From contig CAWFRG010000001.1 in NCBI GenBank assembly GCA_963818205.1, forward strand, positions 124,001-188,000: a stretch of DNA of 64,000 bases, in the 5' to 3' direction. The notes below the pieces were generated by a model. The model did not search any database and had not been told where the DNA came from. It worked only from the letters and a program-made list of their open reading frames with translations. Position 1 is the first letter of the stretch, and each line of letters begins with the position of its first letter. Shown here in pieces: positions 54,063 to 62,617 of this stretch. Source of the DNA: CAVVYV01 sp963818205 (GTDB lineage: Bacteria > Actinomycetota > Thermoleophilia > Solirubrobacterales > 70-9). Position numbers and translations under genes: made by a program.

Positions 54063-55139
54063 TCAGGACGTGGAGTCGGCGGTCTGGGTCTCGAGCCGGC
54101 GTCGTTTCTCCTCCGCGGCGAGGGCGTCGGTGAACTCGTCGAGCTCGCCGGCGAGCACCCGCTCCACCCCGCTCACATTCAGCTTCACCCGGTGGTCGGT
54201 GACCCGGTCCTGGGGAAAGTTGTAGGTGCGGATCTTCTCGGAGCGCTCGCCGCTGCCCACCTGGGCACGGCGCTCGGTGTCGATCTCGGCCCGCTGCTCC
54301 TCGATCGCGCGCTCGAGCAGGCGCGCGCGCAGCACCCGCATTGCCTTCTCCCGGTTCTGGAGCTGGGACTTCTCGTCCTGCATCGAGACGACCACTCCGG
54401 TCGGCTTGTGGGTGATCCGCACCGCCGAGTCGGTGGTGTTGACCGACTGGCCGCCCGGCCCGGAGGAGCGGTAGACGTCGATCTGGAGGTCGTTCTGGTC
54501 CACCGCCACCTCGACGTCCTCCGCCTCGGGCAGCACCGCGACGGTCGCGGTCGAGGTGTGGATCCGGCCCTGGGACTCGGTCTTCGGCACCCGCTGGACG
54601 CGGTGAGTCCCCCCTTCGTACTTGAACACCGAGTAGGCGCCCTCGCCCTTGATCGCGAAGGTCACCTCCTTGAAGCCGCCGACGTCCGCCGGCGAGGTCG
54701 AGAGTACCTCGGTGGTGAAGCCGCGCCGTTCCGCGAATCGGGTCAGCATCTTGTAGAGGTCGCCGGCGAACAGCGCCGCCTCGTCCCCTCCGGTGCCCGC
54801 CCTGATCTCGACGATCACGTTCTTGTCGTCGTTCGGGTCGCGCTCGACCATCGCCAGGCGGATCTCCTCTCCCAGCTCCTCGAGGCGCCCGGGGGCGTCG
54901 GCGAGCACCTGCTTCAGCTCCGGGTCGTCGCCGTTCTCCGCGAGGAGCTCGCGGGCCCCCTCGAGGTCGTCCTTGAGCGTCCGCCACTCCTGCGCCAGCC
55001 GGTGGGCGCTCTCGAGCTCGCGATACTCGCGCCCGACCTCGGCGTAGCGCTCCCGGTCGGCGATCACCTCCGGGTCGGACATCTGCCGCTCGAGCTCGGC
55101 GAAGCGGCTCTCGATCTGCTCGATCAGGTCTTCGATCAT
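54063..55139 (-). CDS. prfA: peptide chain release factor 1
   Basis: 358 residues from ATG 55139. RF1 ends translation at UAA/UAG. Motifs are the codon-recognition region HRVQRVPKTESQGRIHTSTA (containing the PxT-type RVPKTES) and the catalytic SSGPGGQSVNTTDSAVRITH (GGQ). C-terminal TYNFPQDRVTDHRVKLNVSG is typical. An open frame runs further upstream, but the conserved start is MIEDLIEQIESRFAELERQM. It is 20 nt downstream of the DUF1385 gene stop. Confidence 0.97.
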   Translation of the reverse strand: MIEDLIEQIESRFAELERQMSDPEVIADRERYAEVGREYRELESAHRLAQEWRTLKDDLEGARELLAENGDDPELKQVLADAPGRLEELGEEIRLAMVERDPNDDKNVIVEIRAGTGGDEAALFAGDLYKMLTRFAERRGFTTEVLSTSPADVGGFKEVTFAIKGEGAYSVFKYEGGTHRVQRVPKTESQGRIHTSTATVAVLPEAEDVEVAVDQNDLQIDVYRSSGPGGQSVNTTDSAVRITHKPTGVVVSMQDEKSQLQNREKAMRVLRARLLERAIEEQRAEIDTERRAQVGSGERSEKIRTYNFPQDRVTDHRVKLNVSGVERVLAGELDEFTDALAAEEKRRRLETQTADSTS

Positions 55140-55159
55140 GCGCCTAGTTTGACGGCAAC

Positions 55160-56104
55160 CTAGGCGACGATCTCGATCTCTTGGTCCTTCTTCGACTCGT
55201 ACGGATCCTCGACCGCGAGCACCGCCTCGAGCGAGCGAATCGCGACCTCGAGCTGCTCTTCGTCGGGCTCCCGGGTGGTGAGGTTCTGGAGCATCAGCCC
55301 CGGCCACATCAGCGCCCGCACCCAGCGCTTGTTGCGGTTCTTGCCCGCCCACTTGATCACCTCATAGGAGAGGCCGGCGATCAGGGGGATGCCGAGGATC
55401 CGCGACGCCAGCAGCCAGTACCACGCCGGCAGCCCGATCGGGGCAAAGACGAAGATCGCCAGGACCATGACGATCAGCAGGAAGCTGGTGCCGCAGCGCG
55501 GATGGAGGCGCGAGTAGAGCTTCGCCCGCTCGGGCGTGAGCTCGTCGCCGGCCTCGAAGGTGGAGATCGTCTTGTGTTCGGCGCCGTGGTACTCGAACAC
55601 CCGGCGCAGGTCCCTCAGCCGGCTGATCGCGACGATGTAGCCGATGAAGATCGCGGTCCGGAGGATCCCCTCGACCAGCCAGAAGAGGAGGGCGGAGCCG
55701 AGCCAATCCTTGATCAGGCTGGTGGCCCCGACCGGGATTACGAAGAAGAGCCCGATCGCCAGGGCCAGCGAGAAGGCGATCGTCAGGCCCCACATCAGGC
55801 CGCCGATCTCCTCCTTCTCGCCCTCCTCGTTGTCGGGGAGCTGAGCATTGGCGGAGATCGCCAGGGCGCGGAAGCCGATCTTCAGCGACTCGGCGAGCGC
55901 GACGACGCCGCGGATCACCGGCCAGCGCAGCACCCGATGGCGCTTCGCCCAGGAGACGATCGGCTCCGAGGTGACCTCGATCTCGCCCTCGGGGTTGCGC
56001 ACCGCCACCGCCCAGGTGGAGACGCCGCGCATCATCACCCCCTCGAGTACCGCCTGACCGCCGATCGGAGCGTCGCCGACTGCGACGGGCTTCCCGTCCG
56101 GCAT
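55160..56104 (-). CDS. DUF1385 membrane protein (YqhQ-like)
   Basis: 314 residues from ATG 56104 (MPDGKPVAVGDAPIGGQAVL). The family core EGVMMRGVSTWAVAVRNPEG is followed by IVSWAKRHRVLRWPVIRGVV, then four or five membrane helices (GLTIAFSLALAIGLFFVIPV and others), YHGAEHKTISTFEAGDELTP with conserved His residues, and HPRCGTSFLLIVMVL. YqhQ affects cell division and metal-related traits in other bacteria; no enzyme activity is known. Located between rpmE and prfA, as in many Actinobacteria and Firmicutes. Confidence 0.93.
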   Translation of the reverse strand: MPDGKPVAVGDAPIGGQAVLEGVMMRGVSTWAVAVRNPEGEIEVTSEPIVSWAKRHRVLRWPVIRGVVALAESLKIGFRALAISANAQLPDNEEGEKEEIGGLMWGLTIAFSLALAIGLFFVIPVGATSLIKDWLGSALLFWLVEGILRTAIFIGYIVAISRLRDLRRVFEYHGAEHKTISTFEAGDELTPERAKLYSRLHPRCGTSFLLIVMVLAIFVFAPIGLPAWYWLLASRILGIPLIAGLSYEVIKWAGKNRNKRWVRALMWPGLMLQNLTTREPDEEQLEVAIRSLEAVLAVEDPYESKKDQEIEIVA

Positions 56105-56121
56105 CCGCTCCGACTGCGAGG

Positions 56122-56328
56122 TCAACGTGCGCGCTTGGCCGCGCGGCGGCGGAAGCGCTCGACCCGGCCGCCGGTGTCCACGAGCTTCTGCTTGCCCGTG
56201 TAGAAGGGGTGGCACTGCGAGCAGATCTCCACATGCAGCTCGGGCTTGGTCGAGCGCGTGTAGAACTCGTTCCCGCACGAGCAGTGGACGTGCGAGAGAA
56301 CGTAATCGGGATGGATCTCCGTCTTCAT
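56122..56328 (-). CDS. rpmE: 50S ribosomal protein L31
   Basis: 68 residues. The zinc-binding (C+) form: Cys in HVHCSCGNEFYTRST and EICSQCHPFYTGKQ give the CxC...CxxC set. MKTEIHPDYV is the standard start, and DTGGRVERFRRR the standard end. It bridges the two ribosomal subunits. It is the first gene of the rpmE-DUF1385-prfA-prmC-tsaC run, 17 nt before DUF1385. Confidence 0.97.
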   Translation of the reverse strand: MKTEIHPDYVLSHVHCSCGNEFYTRSTKPELHVEICSQCHPFYTGKQKLVDTGGRVERFRRRAAKRAR

Positions 56329-56373
56329 CTCCCTCGATTCTAGCCGCCGTTGCCTGGACCTTCGCCCTCGGAT

Positions 56374-56414
56374 TTGACATACAGCCTGTACGTGATATAG
56401 CTCGAGGCTGTATG
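56374..56414 (+). promoter_or_regulatory. near-consensus promoter overlapped by inverted-repeat operator
   Basis: TTGACA (-35) at 56374-56379 and TATAGC (-10) at 56396-56401 with a 16-nt spacer. CATACAGCCT at 56378-56387 and AGGCTGTATG at 56405-56414 form a perfect 10-bp inverted repeat across the promoter, and TACAGCCTGTA at 56380-56390 is itself a perfect 11-bp palindrome. The ATG of the hydrolase is the end of the right arm, so transcription would start within a few nucleotides of it and the mRNA would be nearly leaderless. Confidence 0.7.
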
Positions 56415-57269
56415 GAAGAGGCCCGATTGTCGCAGGGAACGATCCACTACCGCGAGAGCGGCTCCGGCGAGCCGATCGTCTTCGCTCACGGCCTCCTGGT
56501 CAACGGCCTGCTCTGGCGAAAGGTGGTGCCGCTGCTGGAGCGGGACTTCCGTTGCATCGTCCCCGACCTTCCGCTGGGCTCGCATCCCGAGCCGATGCAT
56601 GCGGACGCCGATCTCTCCCCTCCCGGCCTCGCGGCGATCGTCGATCAGTTCATCGCTTCCCTCGGGCTCGACCAGGTGACCCTGGTCGCCAACGACACGG
56701 GCGGCGCGATCGCCCAGATCACCGCCGCCAACCATCCCGACCGGATCGGCCGGCTGGTCCTCACCAACTGCGACGCGTTCGAGAACTTCCTGCCCCCCGC
56801 CTTCCGCCCCCTCCAGTGGACCGCCCGGGTCCCCGGCCTGCTCACCGTGGCCCTGCAGGGGATGCGCTTCGATCTTCTCCGCCGGCGCTCGCCGATGGCC
56901 TTCGGCTGGCTGATCAAGCACGACCTGAAAGGAGCGCCGCTGGAGGAGTGGATGCGCCCCTTCCTCTCCAATCGCGGGATCCGTCGCGACACGGTGAAGG
57001 TGCTCCGCGGCATCCACCCCAGGTACACGATCGAGGCGGCGGAGCGGCTGCGTTCGTCCGACCGGCCGACGTTGATCGCCTGGGCGGAGGAGGACCGCTT
57101 CTTCAAGCTCTCGTTCGCCGAGCGGCTCGCCGCGAGCATCCCCGGCGCCCGCCTCGAGCTGATCCCGGACTCCTACACCTTCGTCTCCGAGGATCAACCC
57201 GAACGGCTGGCCGAGGCGATCGGGTCATTCACGCGGGAGACAAAGCCGGCGAAGCCCGCCTCGCCCTAA
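56412..57269 (+). CDS. alpha/beta hydrolase with Asp nucleophile (dehalogenase-like)
   Basis: 285 residues from ATG 56412. TIHYRESGSGEPIVFAHGLL has the HG loop. The nucleophile elbow is VTLVANDTGGAIAQITA: Asp instead of Ser, as in haloalkane and haloacetate dehalogenases and epoxide hydrolases. A second acidic group is in LIAWAEEDRFFKLSFAERLA. Where a catalytic His is expected near the end the sequence is PDSYTFVSEDQPERLAEAI, without His. So either a different residue serves or the protein is a non-hydrolysing relative. It stands alone, driven by a strong, apparently repressed promoter. The stop overlaps the convergent sulfatase stop. Confidence 0.85.
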   Translation: MEEARLSQGTIHYRESGSGEPIVFAHGLLVNGLLWRKVVPLLERDFRCIVPDLPLGSHPEPMHADADLSPPGLAAIVDQFIASLGLDQVTLVANDTGGAIAQITAANHPDRIGRLVLTNCDAFENFLPPAFRPLQWTARVPGLLTVALQGMRFDLLRRRSPMAFGWLIKHDLKGAPLEEWMRPFLSNRGIRRDTVKVLRGIHPRYTIEAAERLRSSDRPTLIAWAEEDRFFKLSFAERLAASIPGARLELIPDSYTFVSEDQPERLAEAIGSFTRETKPAKPASP

Positions 57270-59080
57270 CAGCTGCCCGGCGCGGTCGCCTTCACCGTCG
57301 CGACGCGGCCGTCGGCGAGCGTCGCGTTGGCGCTGATCCGATTCTTGTCGCTGCCCAGCCGAGCGGCGCCGATCTCGCCCCTGAAGGGAGCGCCGCCGTC
57401 CTTTCCCGCCTTCCGGGCCCCGACGAAGAAGCGCACCGATGCGATCTCGCCGGCGTCGGTCCCGCCGAGCTTCACCTTGACCGTCCCGGCGACACAGCCC
57501 CCGCCGTTGGGGAAGGAGAGCTTCAGCTTCAGACCCGGCCTGGCGGCGCAGCCCTTGCCGCTGCAGTTGGCCGAGGTGGCGAGCAGCCGCTCGAGGTCGG
57601 CCTTGACCGAGGCGAAGCTCGGGTCGGCGTGGCGGCTCTGCAACTCGTAGGGATCGAGATAGAGGTCGTAGAGCTCCTGCTCGCCGGTGCCGTAGCGCGC
57701 GTACAGGTAGCGGTCGGTGCGCACCGCCTGGTAGTTGGTCGGCGGCGTCTCTGGGTTCTCGTCGGGATCGTCGGCGTTGAAGTAGGCCTCGAGCACGATC
57801 GGCCTACCCGGCGAGAACAGACCGTCGTCCATCAACGGCAGCAGCGAGCGCCCGTCCATGCGGCGCTGGGCCTTGGCGTCGGCGAAGTCCACGATCGTCG
57901 GCCCGAGGTCGACGTTGGACACGGGCTGGTTGCGCTTCTTGCCCCTGGGCACCCCCGGACCTCTGATCAGCAGGGGCACTCGAATCGACTCCTCGTAGAG
58001 GCGGACCTTCCCCTGGCGGACGCGGTGCTCGCCGTGGAAGAAGCCGTTGTCGGCTGTGTAGATGATCACCGTGTTCTTCAGCTCGCCCTTGGCTTTCAGG
58101 GTGTCGGCGATCCGCTGGATCATCTCGTCGACGGCGAGCAGCGATTCAGCCTGGGCGCGATAGCGCGCGCGCACCACCCCCTGCTGGGTGGGGTTCATCA
58201 CCGTCAGATTCTGGATCGACTGCGGCTTGTCGGAGACGTCGGCCTCGTTGAAGTTGGGGCGCGAGAGCGGGATCTCGTTGGCGAGCGCCCCCTCGTGGCG
58301 CGGCGCCGCGCGCGGGTTGTTGCCGTCGCAGTTGCACGCTCCCCCGCTCTCCGTGTGCGATGCGAGCGGTGCCACGGAGAGGAAGAAGGGCTTGCTCTTC
58401 GGCGCCCTGCGCGCGACGAAGTCGGCCGCCTTGGCCGCGTAGACGTCGGTCTGGTAGGTCGCGGGGTCGACCACGTCGGGCGTCGAGCCGTAGTGCACGA
58501 TCGAGCCGTTCTCGTTCAGCGTGTAGCCGTACATCGTGTAGGTCCCCCCGGTATAGGCGTCGGGGTCGTCGAGGGCGCCGTACCACTCGCTCCAGCCGGG
58601 CGGCACCTCCGCGTCTGGCGAGGTGTTGCCGTAGCCGTTCAGGAACTTTCCGATGTGGCCTGTGTAGTAGCCGGCCTTCTGCAACCAGACCGGCAAGCTG
58701 TTGCCGAGGTGCGGCGCGAGCTTGCTATAGCCGCCCGCGGGCGGGGCGTTGCCGCGGATGTCGTGGTTGTGGGCGTACTGGCCGGTGAGCAGAGTCGCCC
58801 GCGAAGGGCAGCAGAGCGAGTAGCTGACGAAGTTGTTGTTGAAGGTGACGCCGCCCTGGCCCAGCAGCGCGTTCGTCTTCGGCATGTAGCGTTGCGTCTC
58901 AAGCGCCTGGTCGTCGCTCATCACCAGGACGACGTTGGGGCGCTTCTGCTTCTTCTTCGAGGCCTTCTTCTTCGCCTCGCCCCCGCCCGGCGCCACCGCC
59001 GCCAGGGCGCAGATCAGCACCGCGACGAGCAGGGCGCCTGCTCGGCGCCGTCCACTCGTCGTCTTGTCCGCCCTCCGCAT
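57266..59080 (-). CDS. secreted sulfatase
   Basis: 604 residues from ATG 59080 (MRRADKTTSGRRRAGALLVA); a TTG at 59101 is also possible. Signal sequence AGALLVAVLICALAAVAPGG. The sulfatase core is RPNVVLVMSDDQALETQRYM (metal Asp pair) and YSLCCPSRATLLTGQYAHNH, in which the first Cys of C-C-P-S-R is the residue converted to formylglycine. HIGKFLNGYG and IIYTADNGFFHGEHRVRQGK add Lys/His and metal ligands. It releases sulfate from an extracellular ester, possibly a sulfated glycan. The C-terminal 110 residues form a separate beta domain. No maturase gene is nearby. Confidence 0.93.
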   Translation of the reverse strand: MRRADKTTSGRRRAGALLVAVLICALAAVAPGGGEAKKKASKKKQKRPNVVLVMSDDQALETQRYMPKTNALLGQGGVTFNNNFVSYSLCCPSRATLLTGQYAHNHDIRGNAPPAGGYSKLAPHLGNSLPVWLQKAGYYTGHIGKFLNGYGNTSPDAEVPPGWSEWYGALDDPDAYTGGTYTMYGYTLNENGSIVHYGSTPDVVDPATYQTDVYAAKAADFVARRAPKSKPFFLSVAPLASHTESGGACNCDGNNPRAAPRHEGALANEIPLSRPNFNEADVSDKPQSIQNLTVMNPTQQGVVRARYRAQAESLLAVDEMIQRIADTLKAKGELKNTVIIYTADNGFFHGEHRVRQGKVRLYEESIRVPLLIRGPGVPRGKKRNQPVSNVDLGPTIVDFADAKAQRRMDGRSLLPLMDDGLFSPGRPIVLEAYFNADDPDENPETPPTNYQAVRTDRYLYARYGTGEQELYDLYLDPYELQSRHADPSFASVKADLERLLATSANCSGKGCAARPGLKLKLSFPNGGGCVAGTVKVKLGGTDAGEIASVRFFVGARKAGKDGGAPFRGEIGAARLGSDKNRISANATLADGRVATVKATAPGSC

Positions 59081-59145
59081 CGTTCCCGCCTGTCCTGTCA
59101 ACAGCCGGCCCCGTTTGGAGTTGCGCGGCCCCCCTTCGGGTTACT

Positions 59146-59820
59146 GTGTGCGCTGTGGGAACCCCGGGGGATGGCGCGAAGGAGGGCGGCAACGGGCCGA
59201 TCACGGTCGTTCTCGCCGACGACCACGCGGTCGTCCGCAGCGCCCTCCGCCTGATGCTGGAGGGCGAGCCGGGGATCGAGGTGGTCGCCGAAGCGGGAGA
59301 CGCCGAGGCGGCGGCCCGCTACGTCGGCGGCCACCGGCCGGCGGTGCTGATCCTCGACATCAACATGCCGGGAGGCTCCGGGCTGGCGGCGATCCCGAGG
59401 ATCCAGGAGGAGTCACCGGACACTCAGATCGTGGTGCTGACGATGCAGGACGAGACCGCCTTCGCTCGCGAGGCGCTCCAGGCGGGCGTCCTCGGCTACA
59501 TCCTCAAGGAAGCGGCGAGCGAGGAGCTGGTGAAGGCGGTGCGGATGGCCGCCGCGGGACGGACCTACCTACAGCCCGAGCTGGGCGCGCGGCTCGCGGC
59601 CGAGCCCGACGTTGTCTCCCCGGATGACCTCAGCGACCGCGAGCTCGAGGTGCTGCGCCTGATCGCCCTCGGCCACACCAACAACGAGATCGCCGAGCAG
59701 CTCTACCTGAGCGTCCGCACGGTCGAGTCCCACCGGGCCCACATCCAGCAGAAGCTCGGCCTCAGCACCCGCTCGGAGCTGGTTCGCTACGCGATCGAGC
59801 GCGGCCTGATCGAGGTCTAG
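59146..59820 (+). CDS. LuxR/NarL-type response regulator
   Basis: 224 residues. Receiver domain: TVVLADDHAVVRSALRLMLE (acidic pocket), phospho-acceptor Asp71 in AVLILDINMPGGSG, VLTMQDETAF and GYILKEAASEEL (Lys). DNA-binding domain: LSDRELEVLRLIALGHTNNE with IAEQLYLSVRTVESHRAHIQ and QKLGLSTRSELVRYAI. The start could be the GTG at 59146 or a codon later, before ITVVLADDH. No kinase is adjacent; the HisKA_3 kinase at 15542 would be a possible partner type. Divergent from the sulfatase gene by about 65 nt. Confidence 0.95.
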   Translation: MCAVGTPGDGAKEGGNGPITVVLADDHAVVRSALRLMLEGEPGIEVVAEAGDAEAAARYVGGHRPAVLILDINMPGGSGLAAIPRIQEESPDTQIVVLTMQDETAFAREALQAGVLGYILKEAASEELVKAVRMAAAGRTYLQPELGARLAAEPDVVSPDDLSDRELEVLRLIALGHTNNEIAEQLYLSVRTVESHRAHIQQKLGLSTRSELVRYAIERGLIEV

Positions 59821-59842
59821 CGGCAGCAAGATGTTCCAACAA

Positions 59843-59861
59843 AGGGGTGCTGGCCACCCCT
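59843..59861. terminator. hairpin between convergent regulator and ETF-QO genes
   Basis: AGGGGTG at 59843-59849 and CACCCCT at 59855-59861 with a 5-nt loop, in the 53-nt gap between two convergent genes. Preceded by AACAA on one side and followed by CAACC on the other; no T-run. Confidence 0.4.
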
Positions 59862-59873
59862 CAACCGGACGTC

Positions 59874-61568
59874 TCAGGTCTCCTGGTAGAGCGGCCCGTC
59901 GCCGCCCTCGGGCAGGGTAAGCCGGCCTCCCTTCGCGGTGATCGCCCCGCACTGGACGCAGTTCGAGGGGGTCACCTGGACATCGACCATGGCGGCCCCA
60001 CTCTCCAGTTCCTCGTCGGGGATCTCGTAGACCTGCGCCGGGCACATCGAAACCCAGGTCTGGGCGATCTCTCGCGGCACCCGCTCCTGGATCCGGATGT
60101 GGTTGGGGGCATCGTCGCGGGTCGCGTTCCCGGAGAGGAAGACCGAGTTGAGCTTGTCGAACGTGTACTTGTTGTCGGGCTTCGGATACTGCTTGACCGC
60201 ACCGTCGATCTCCACCGGCACGTCGGCGTCGTCCTCGTTCTTCCAGTGTCCCCCGGGGAAGGCGCCGCGAGTGATCGTCATCGCGCTGGCGAGCGCACCG
60301 CCGACGAAGAATCCCTTGGAGAAGACCTGGCGCATGTTCCGGGAGCGGTAGAGATCGTCCTCGATCACCGAGTGCTTGACCTTGCGCTCGTAGTCCTCGA
60401 AGTTGACCGAGTCCTTCTTCAGCGCCTCGACGATCGCCTCGGCGGCGTAGATCCCGGCGTGCATCGCGTAGTGAATCCCCTTCAGCGTCGGCACGTTGAC
60501 CATGCAGGCCGCGTCGCCCGCGATCACCATCCCCGGAGTCGAAAGCCGCTTCGGCATCGACCAGTAGCCGCCCGAGGGGATCGTCTTCGCCCCCCAGGCG
60601 ACACGCTTGCCACCCTCGAGGATCTTCTTCACGAACGGATGGAGCTTCAGCTCCTGGAGGCCGTCGTGGCAGGAGAAGGTGGCGTCGGTCGTGTCGAGCC
60701 CGACGACCAGCCCGATGGCGACTTTGTCCTCGCCCATCGGGTAGATGAAGCTGCCCCCGAACTCATTCCACTTGGCGCGCTTGCGTAGCGGCCAGCCCAT
60801 CGTGTGGATGACGCGATCGAGGGGCTTCTCGACCTCCCAGACCTCCTTCACCCCGATCTCCCAGCGCCGTGGGTTGGCGCCGTGGAGGTCGAAGTAGTCG
60901 AGCGCCGCGTCGGTCAGATGGCCGAGGGTGCCCTCGGCGAGCACGGTCGCCTTCGCGACCACGTCCGAGCCCGGCTCGAAGTTGGAGAGCTCCTCGCCGT
61001 CCTTGCCGCGGCCCTTGTCGCCCGAGCGGACGCCGCGGACGATCCGGTCCTCGACCAGGAGCTTGTCCGCCGAGGTCTCGCTGAGGATGTAGACGCCCTT
61101 CTCCTCCGCCTGCTCGCCGAGGAAGCGGCCGAGCTTGGCGACCGAGGTGACGTAGTTGCCGTGGTTGCGGAAGTTGGGCGGCATCGGCTTCAGCGGCAGC
61201 GCGAGCCTCGGGGTGAGCAGGTAGACCGCGTCCTTGGTCACCTCCTGGTAGACCGGCCACTCGGAGGGGTCGAGGTCGGGGAACAGCTCCCGCATCGCCG
61301 AGGGCCGCATGTTGGCCCCGGAGAGCAGGTGCGCGCCGGTGGTCTTGCCCTTCTCGATCACGGCGATCGGGACCTCGCCGAGCTGCTCCGCCAGCTCCGG
61401 CTCCTCTTCGAGGAGCTGCGCGGCCTTGATCGCGCAGGCGAGCCCGGCGGGGCCGCCGCCGGCGATCGCGATCCCGACCTCGATCCGCTCCTCCTCGGGG
61501 TCGGTGACGGGCGCGATGAACTCCTCCGCCGGCTTCACCGGCGGTGGGAACTGAGCCGGGTCAACCAC
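59874..61568 (-). CDS. electron-transfer flavoprotein:quinone oxidoreductase
   Basis: 564 residues from GTG 61568, overlapping the etfA stop. It takes electrons from reduced ETF and passes them to quinone in the membrane. FAD motif GIAIAGGGPAGLACAIKAAQ; SGANMRPSAMRELFPDL; GMVIAGDAACMVNVPTLKGI; GGALASAMTITRGAFPGGHW. The C-terminal iron-sulfur domain is SMCPAQVYEIPDEEL and SNCVQCGAITAKGGRLTLPE: only three Cys (CPA, CVQC) where the well-studied enzymes have a fourth (CxxCxxC). Third gene of the etfB-etfA-ETF-QO operon. Confidence 0.93.
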   Translation of the reverse strand: MVDPAQFPPPVKPAEEFIAPVTDPEEERIEVGIAIAGGGPAGLACAIKAAQLLEEEPELAEQLGEVPIAVIEKGKTTGAHLLSGANMRPSAMRELFPDLDPSEWPVYQEVTKDAVYLLTPRLALPLKPMPPNFRNHGNYVTSVAKLGRFLGEQAEEKGVYILSETSADKLLVEDRIVRGVRSGDKGRGKDGEELSNFEPGSDVVAKATVLAEGTLGHLTDAALDYFDLHGANPRRWEIGVKEVWEVEKPLDRVIHTMGWPLRKRAKWNEFGGSFIYPMGEDKVAIGLVVGLDTTDATFSCHDGLQELKLHPFVKKILEGGKRVAWGAKTIPSGGYWSMPKRLSTPGMVIAGDAACMVNVPTLKGIHYAMHAGIYAAEAIVEALKKDSVNFEDYERKVKHSVIEDDLYRSRNMRQVFSKGFFVGGALASAMTITRGAFPGGHWKNEDDADVPVEIDGAVKQYPKPDNKYTFDKLNSVFLSGNATRDDAPNHIRIQERVPREIAQTWVSMCPAQVYEIPDEELESGAAMVDVQVTPSNCVQCGAITAKGGRLTLPEGGDGPLYQET

Positions 61569-62535
61569 CCTTCTTGGCCTTGATCGCCTCGGTCAGCTTC
61601 GGGACGATCTTGTGCAGATCGCCGACCACGCCGAGGTCGGCGAACTCGAAGATCGGCGCGTTCTGGTCCTTGTTGATCGCGAGGATGTTCTCGGAGCTCT
61701 GCATTCCGACCTTGTGCTGGATCGCGCCGGAGATGCCCAGCGCCAGATACAGGTTCGGCGCCACCGTCTTCCCGGTCTGACCGATCTGGGCCGCGTACGG
61801 GTACCAGCCCGCGTCGACCACCGCTCGCGTCGCGGCGACCGCGCCCCCCATCGACGCCGCCAGCTGCTCGGCGAGCTCGAAGTTCTCCTTTTTGCCGAGC
61901 CCGCGGCCGCCGCCGACGAGGATGTCGGCGTCCTCGATGTTGACGTCCTCGCCGCGCTGCTCGCCGCGGGTCACCATCTTCGCCTTCGTCGACCACTCCG
62001 AGAGCTCGACCTGGACGTCCTCGACCTCGGCGGTGCCGCCGGTCTCGTTCTCGTCGAAGGCGTTGAGGCGGCCGATGATGATCCCCGGCTCCTCGACGTA
62101 GCCGACGTCGGCGATCTGCGAGTCCTGGAGAATCGGACGCTCGGCGACCAGCTTCCCGTCCTGGACGTTGACCTGGGTGACCTCCATCGTCACCCCGGCG
62201 TTGAGGCGGGCGGTGAGCCCGGCGCCGATCTCGAAGCCGAGCAGGCCGCCGCCGAAGAGGGCGTAGGAGAAGTCGTTGTCGCTCATCACCTTCGCCATCA
62301 CGTCGACAACCGGCTGGGCGAGGCCCTCGGGTGCCTCCTTGGCCCGGTAGACCTTCTTCACTCCATAGGCGCCGAGCCCGGCGGCTGCGTCATCGGAGAC
62401 GTCGCCGACGACCACCGCGGCGGCGTCGGTGCCGAGCTCGCCTGCCAGCTTCGAGGCCTCGGAGAGGGCGCCGAGCGAGTTCTTGTTGAACTCCCCCTCG
62501 TCGTTGTGCAGTGCGTAGACCAGGATCCCGGGCAT
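61561..62535 (-). CDS. etfA: electron transfer flavoprotein alpha subunit
   Basis: 324 residues. It binds FAD and forms a heterodimer with EtfB, accepting electrons from acyl-CoA and other dehydrogenases. The C-terminal FAD signature is VAPNLYLALGISGAIQHKVG with MQSSENILAINKDQNAPIFE, preceded by VGGGRGLGKKENFELAEQLA. GAAGGAGG lies 7 nt before the ATG at 62535. An 82-nt gap separates it from etfB; the stop is overlapped by the ETF-QO start. Confidence 0.97.
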   Translation of the reverse strand: MPGILVYALHNDEGEFNKNSLGALSEASKLAGELGTDAAAVVVGDVSDDAAAGLGAYGVKKVYRAKEAPEGLAQPVVDVMAKVMSDNDFSYALFGGGLLGFEIGAGLTARLNAGVTMEVTQVNVQDGKLVAERPILQDSQIADVGYVEEPGIIIGRLNAFDENETGGTAEVEDVQVELSEWSTKAKMVTRGEQRGEDVNIEDADILVGGGRGLGKKENFELAEQLAASMGGAVAATRAVVDAGWYPYAAQIGQTGKTVAPNLYLALGISGAIQHKVGMQSSENILAINKDQNAPIFEFADLGVVGDLHKIVPKLTEAIKAKKGG

Positions 62536-62617
62536 CAGATGACCTCCTTCCGGTCAGCGTGCGACCGGGGATTCGCCGGACGGATCATCCGGGCGCGCGG
62601 TGATTGGGAGGAGGTCA

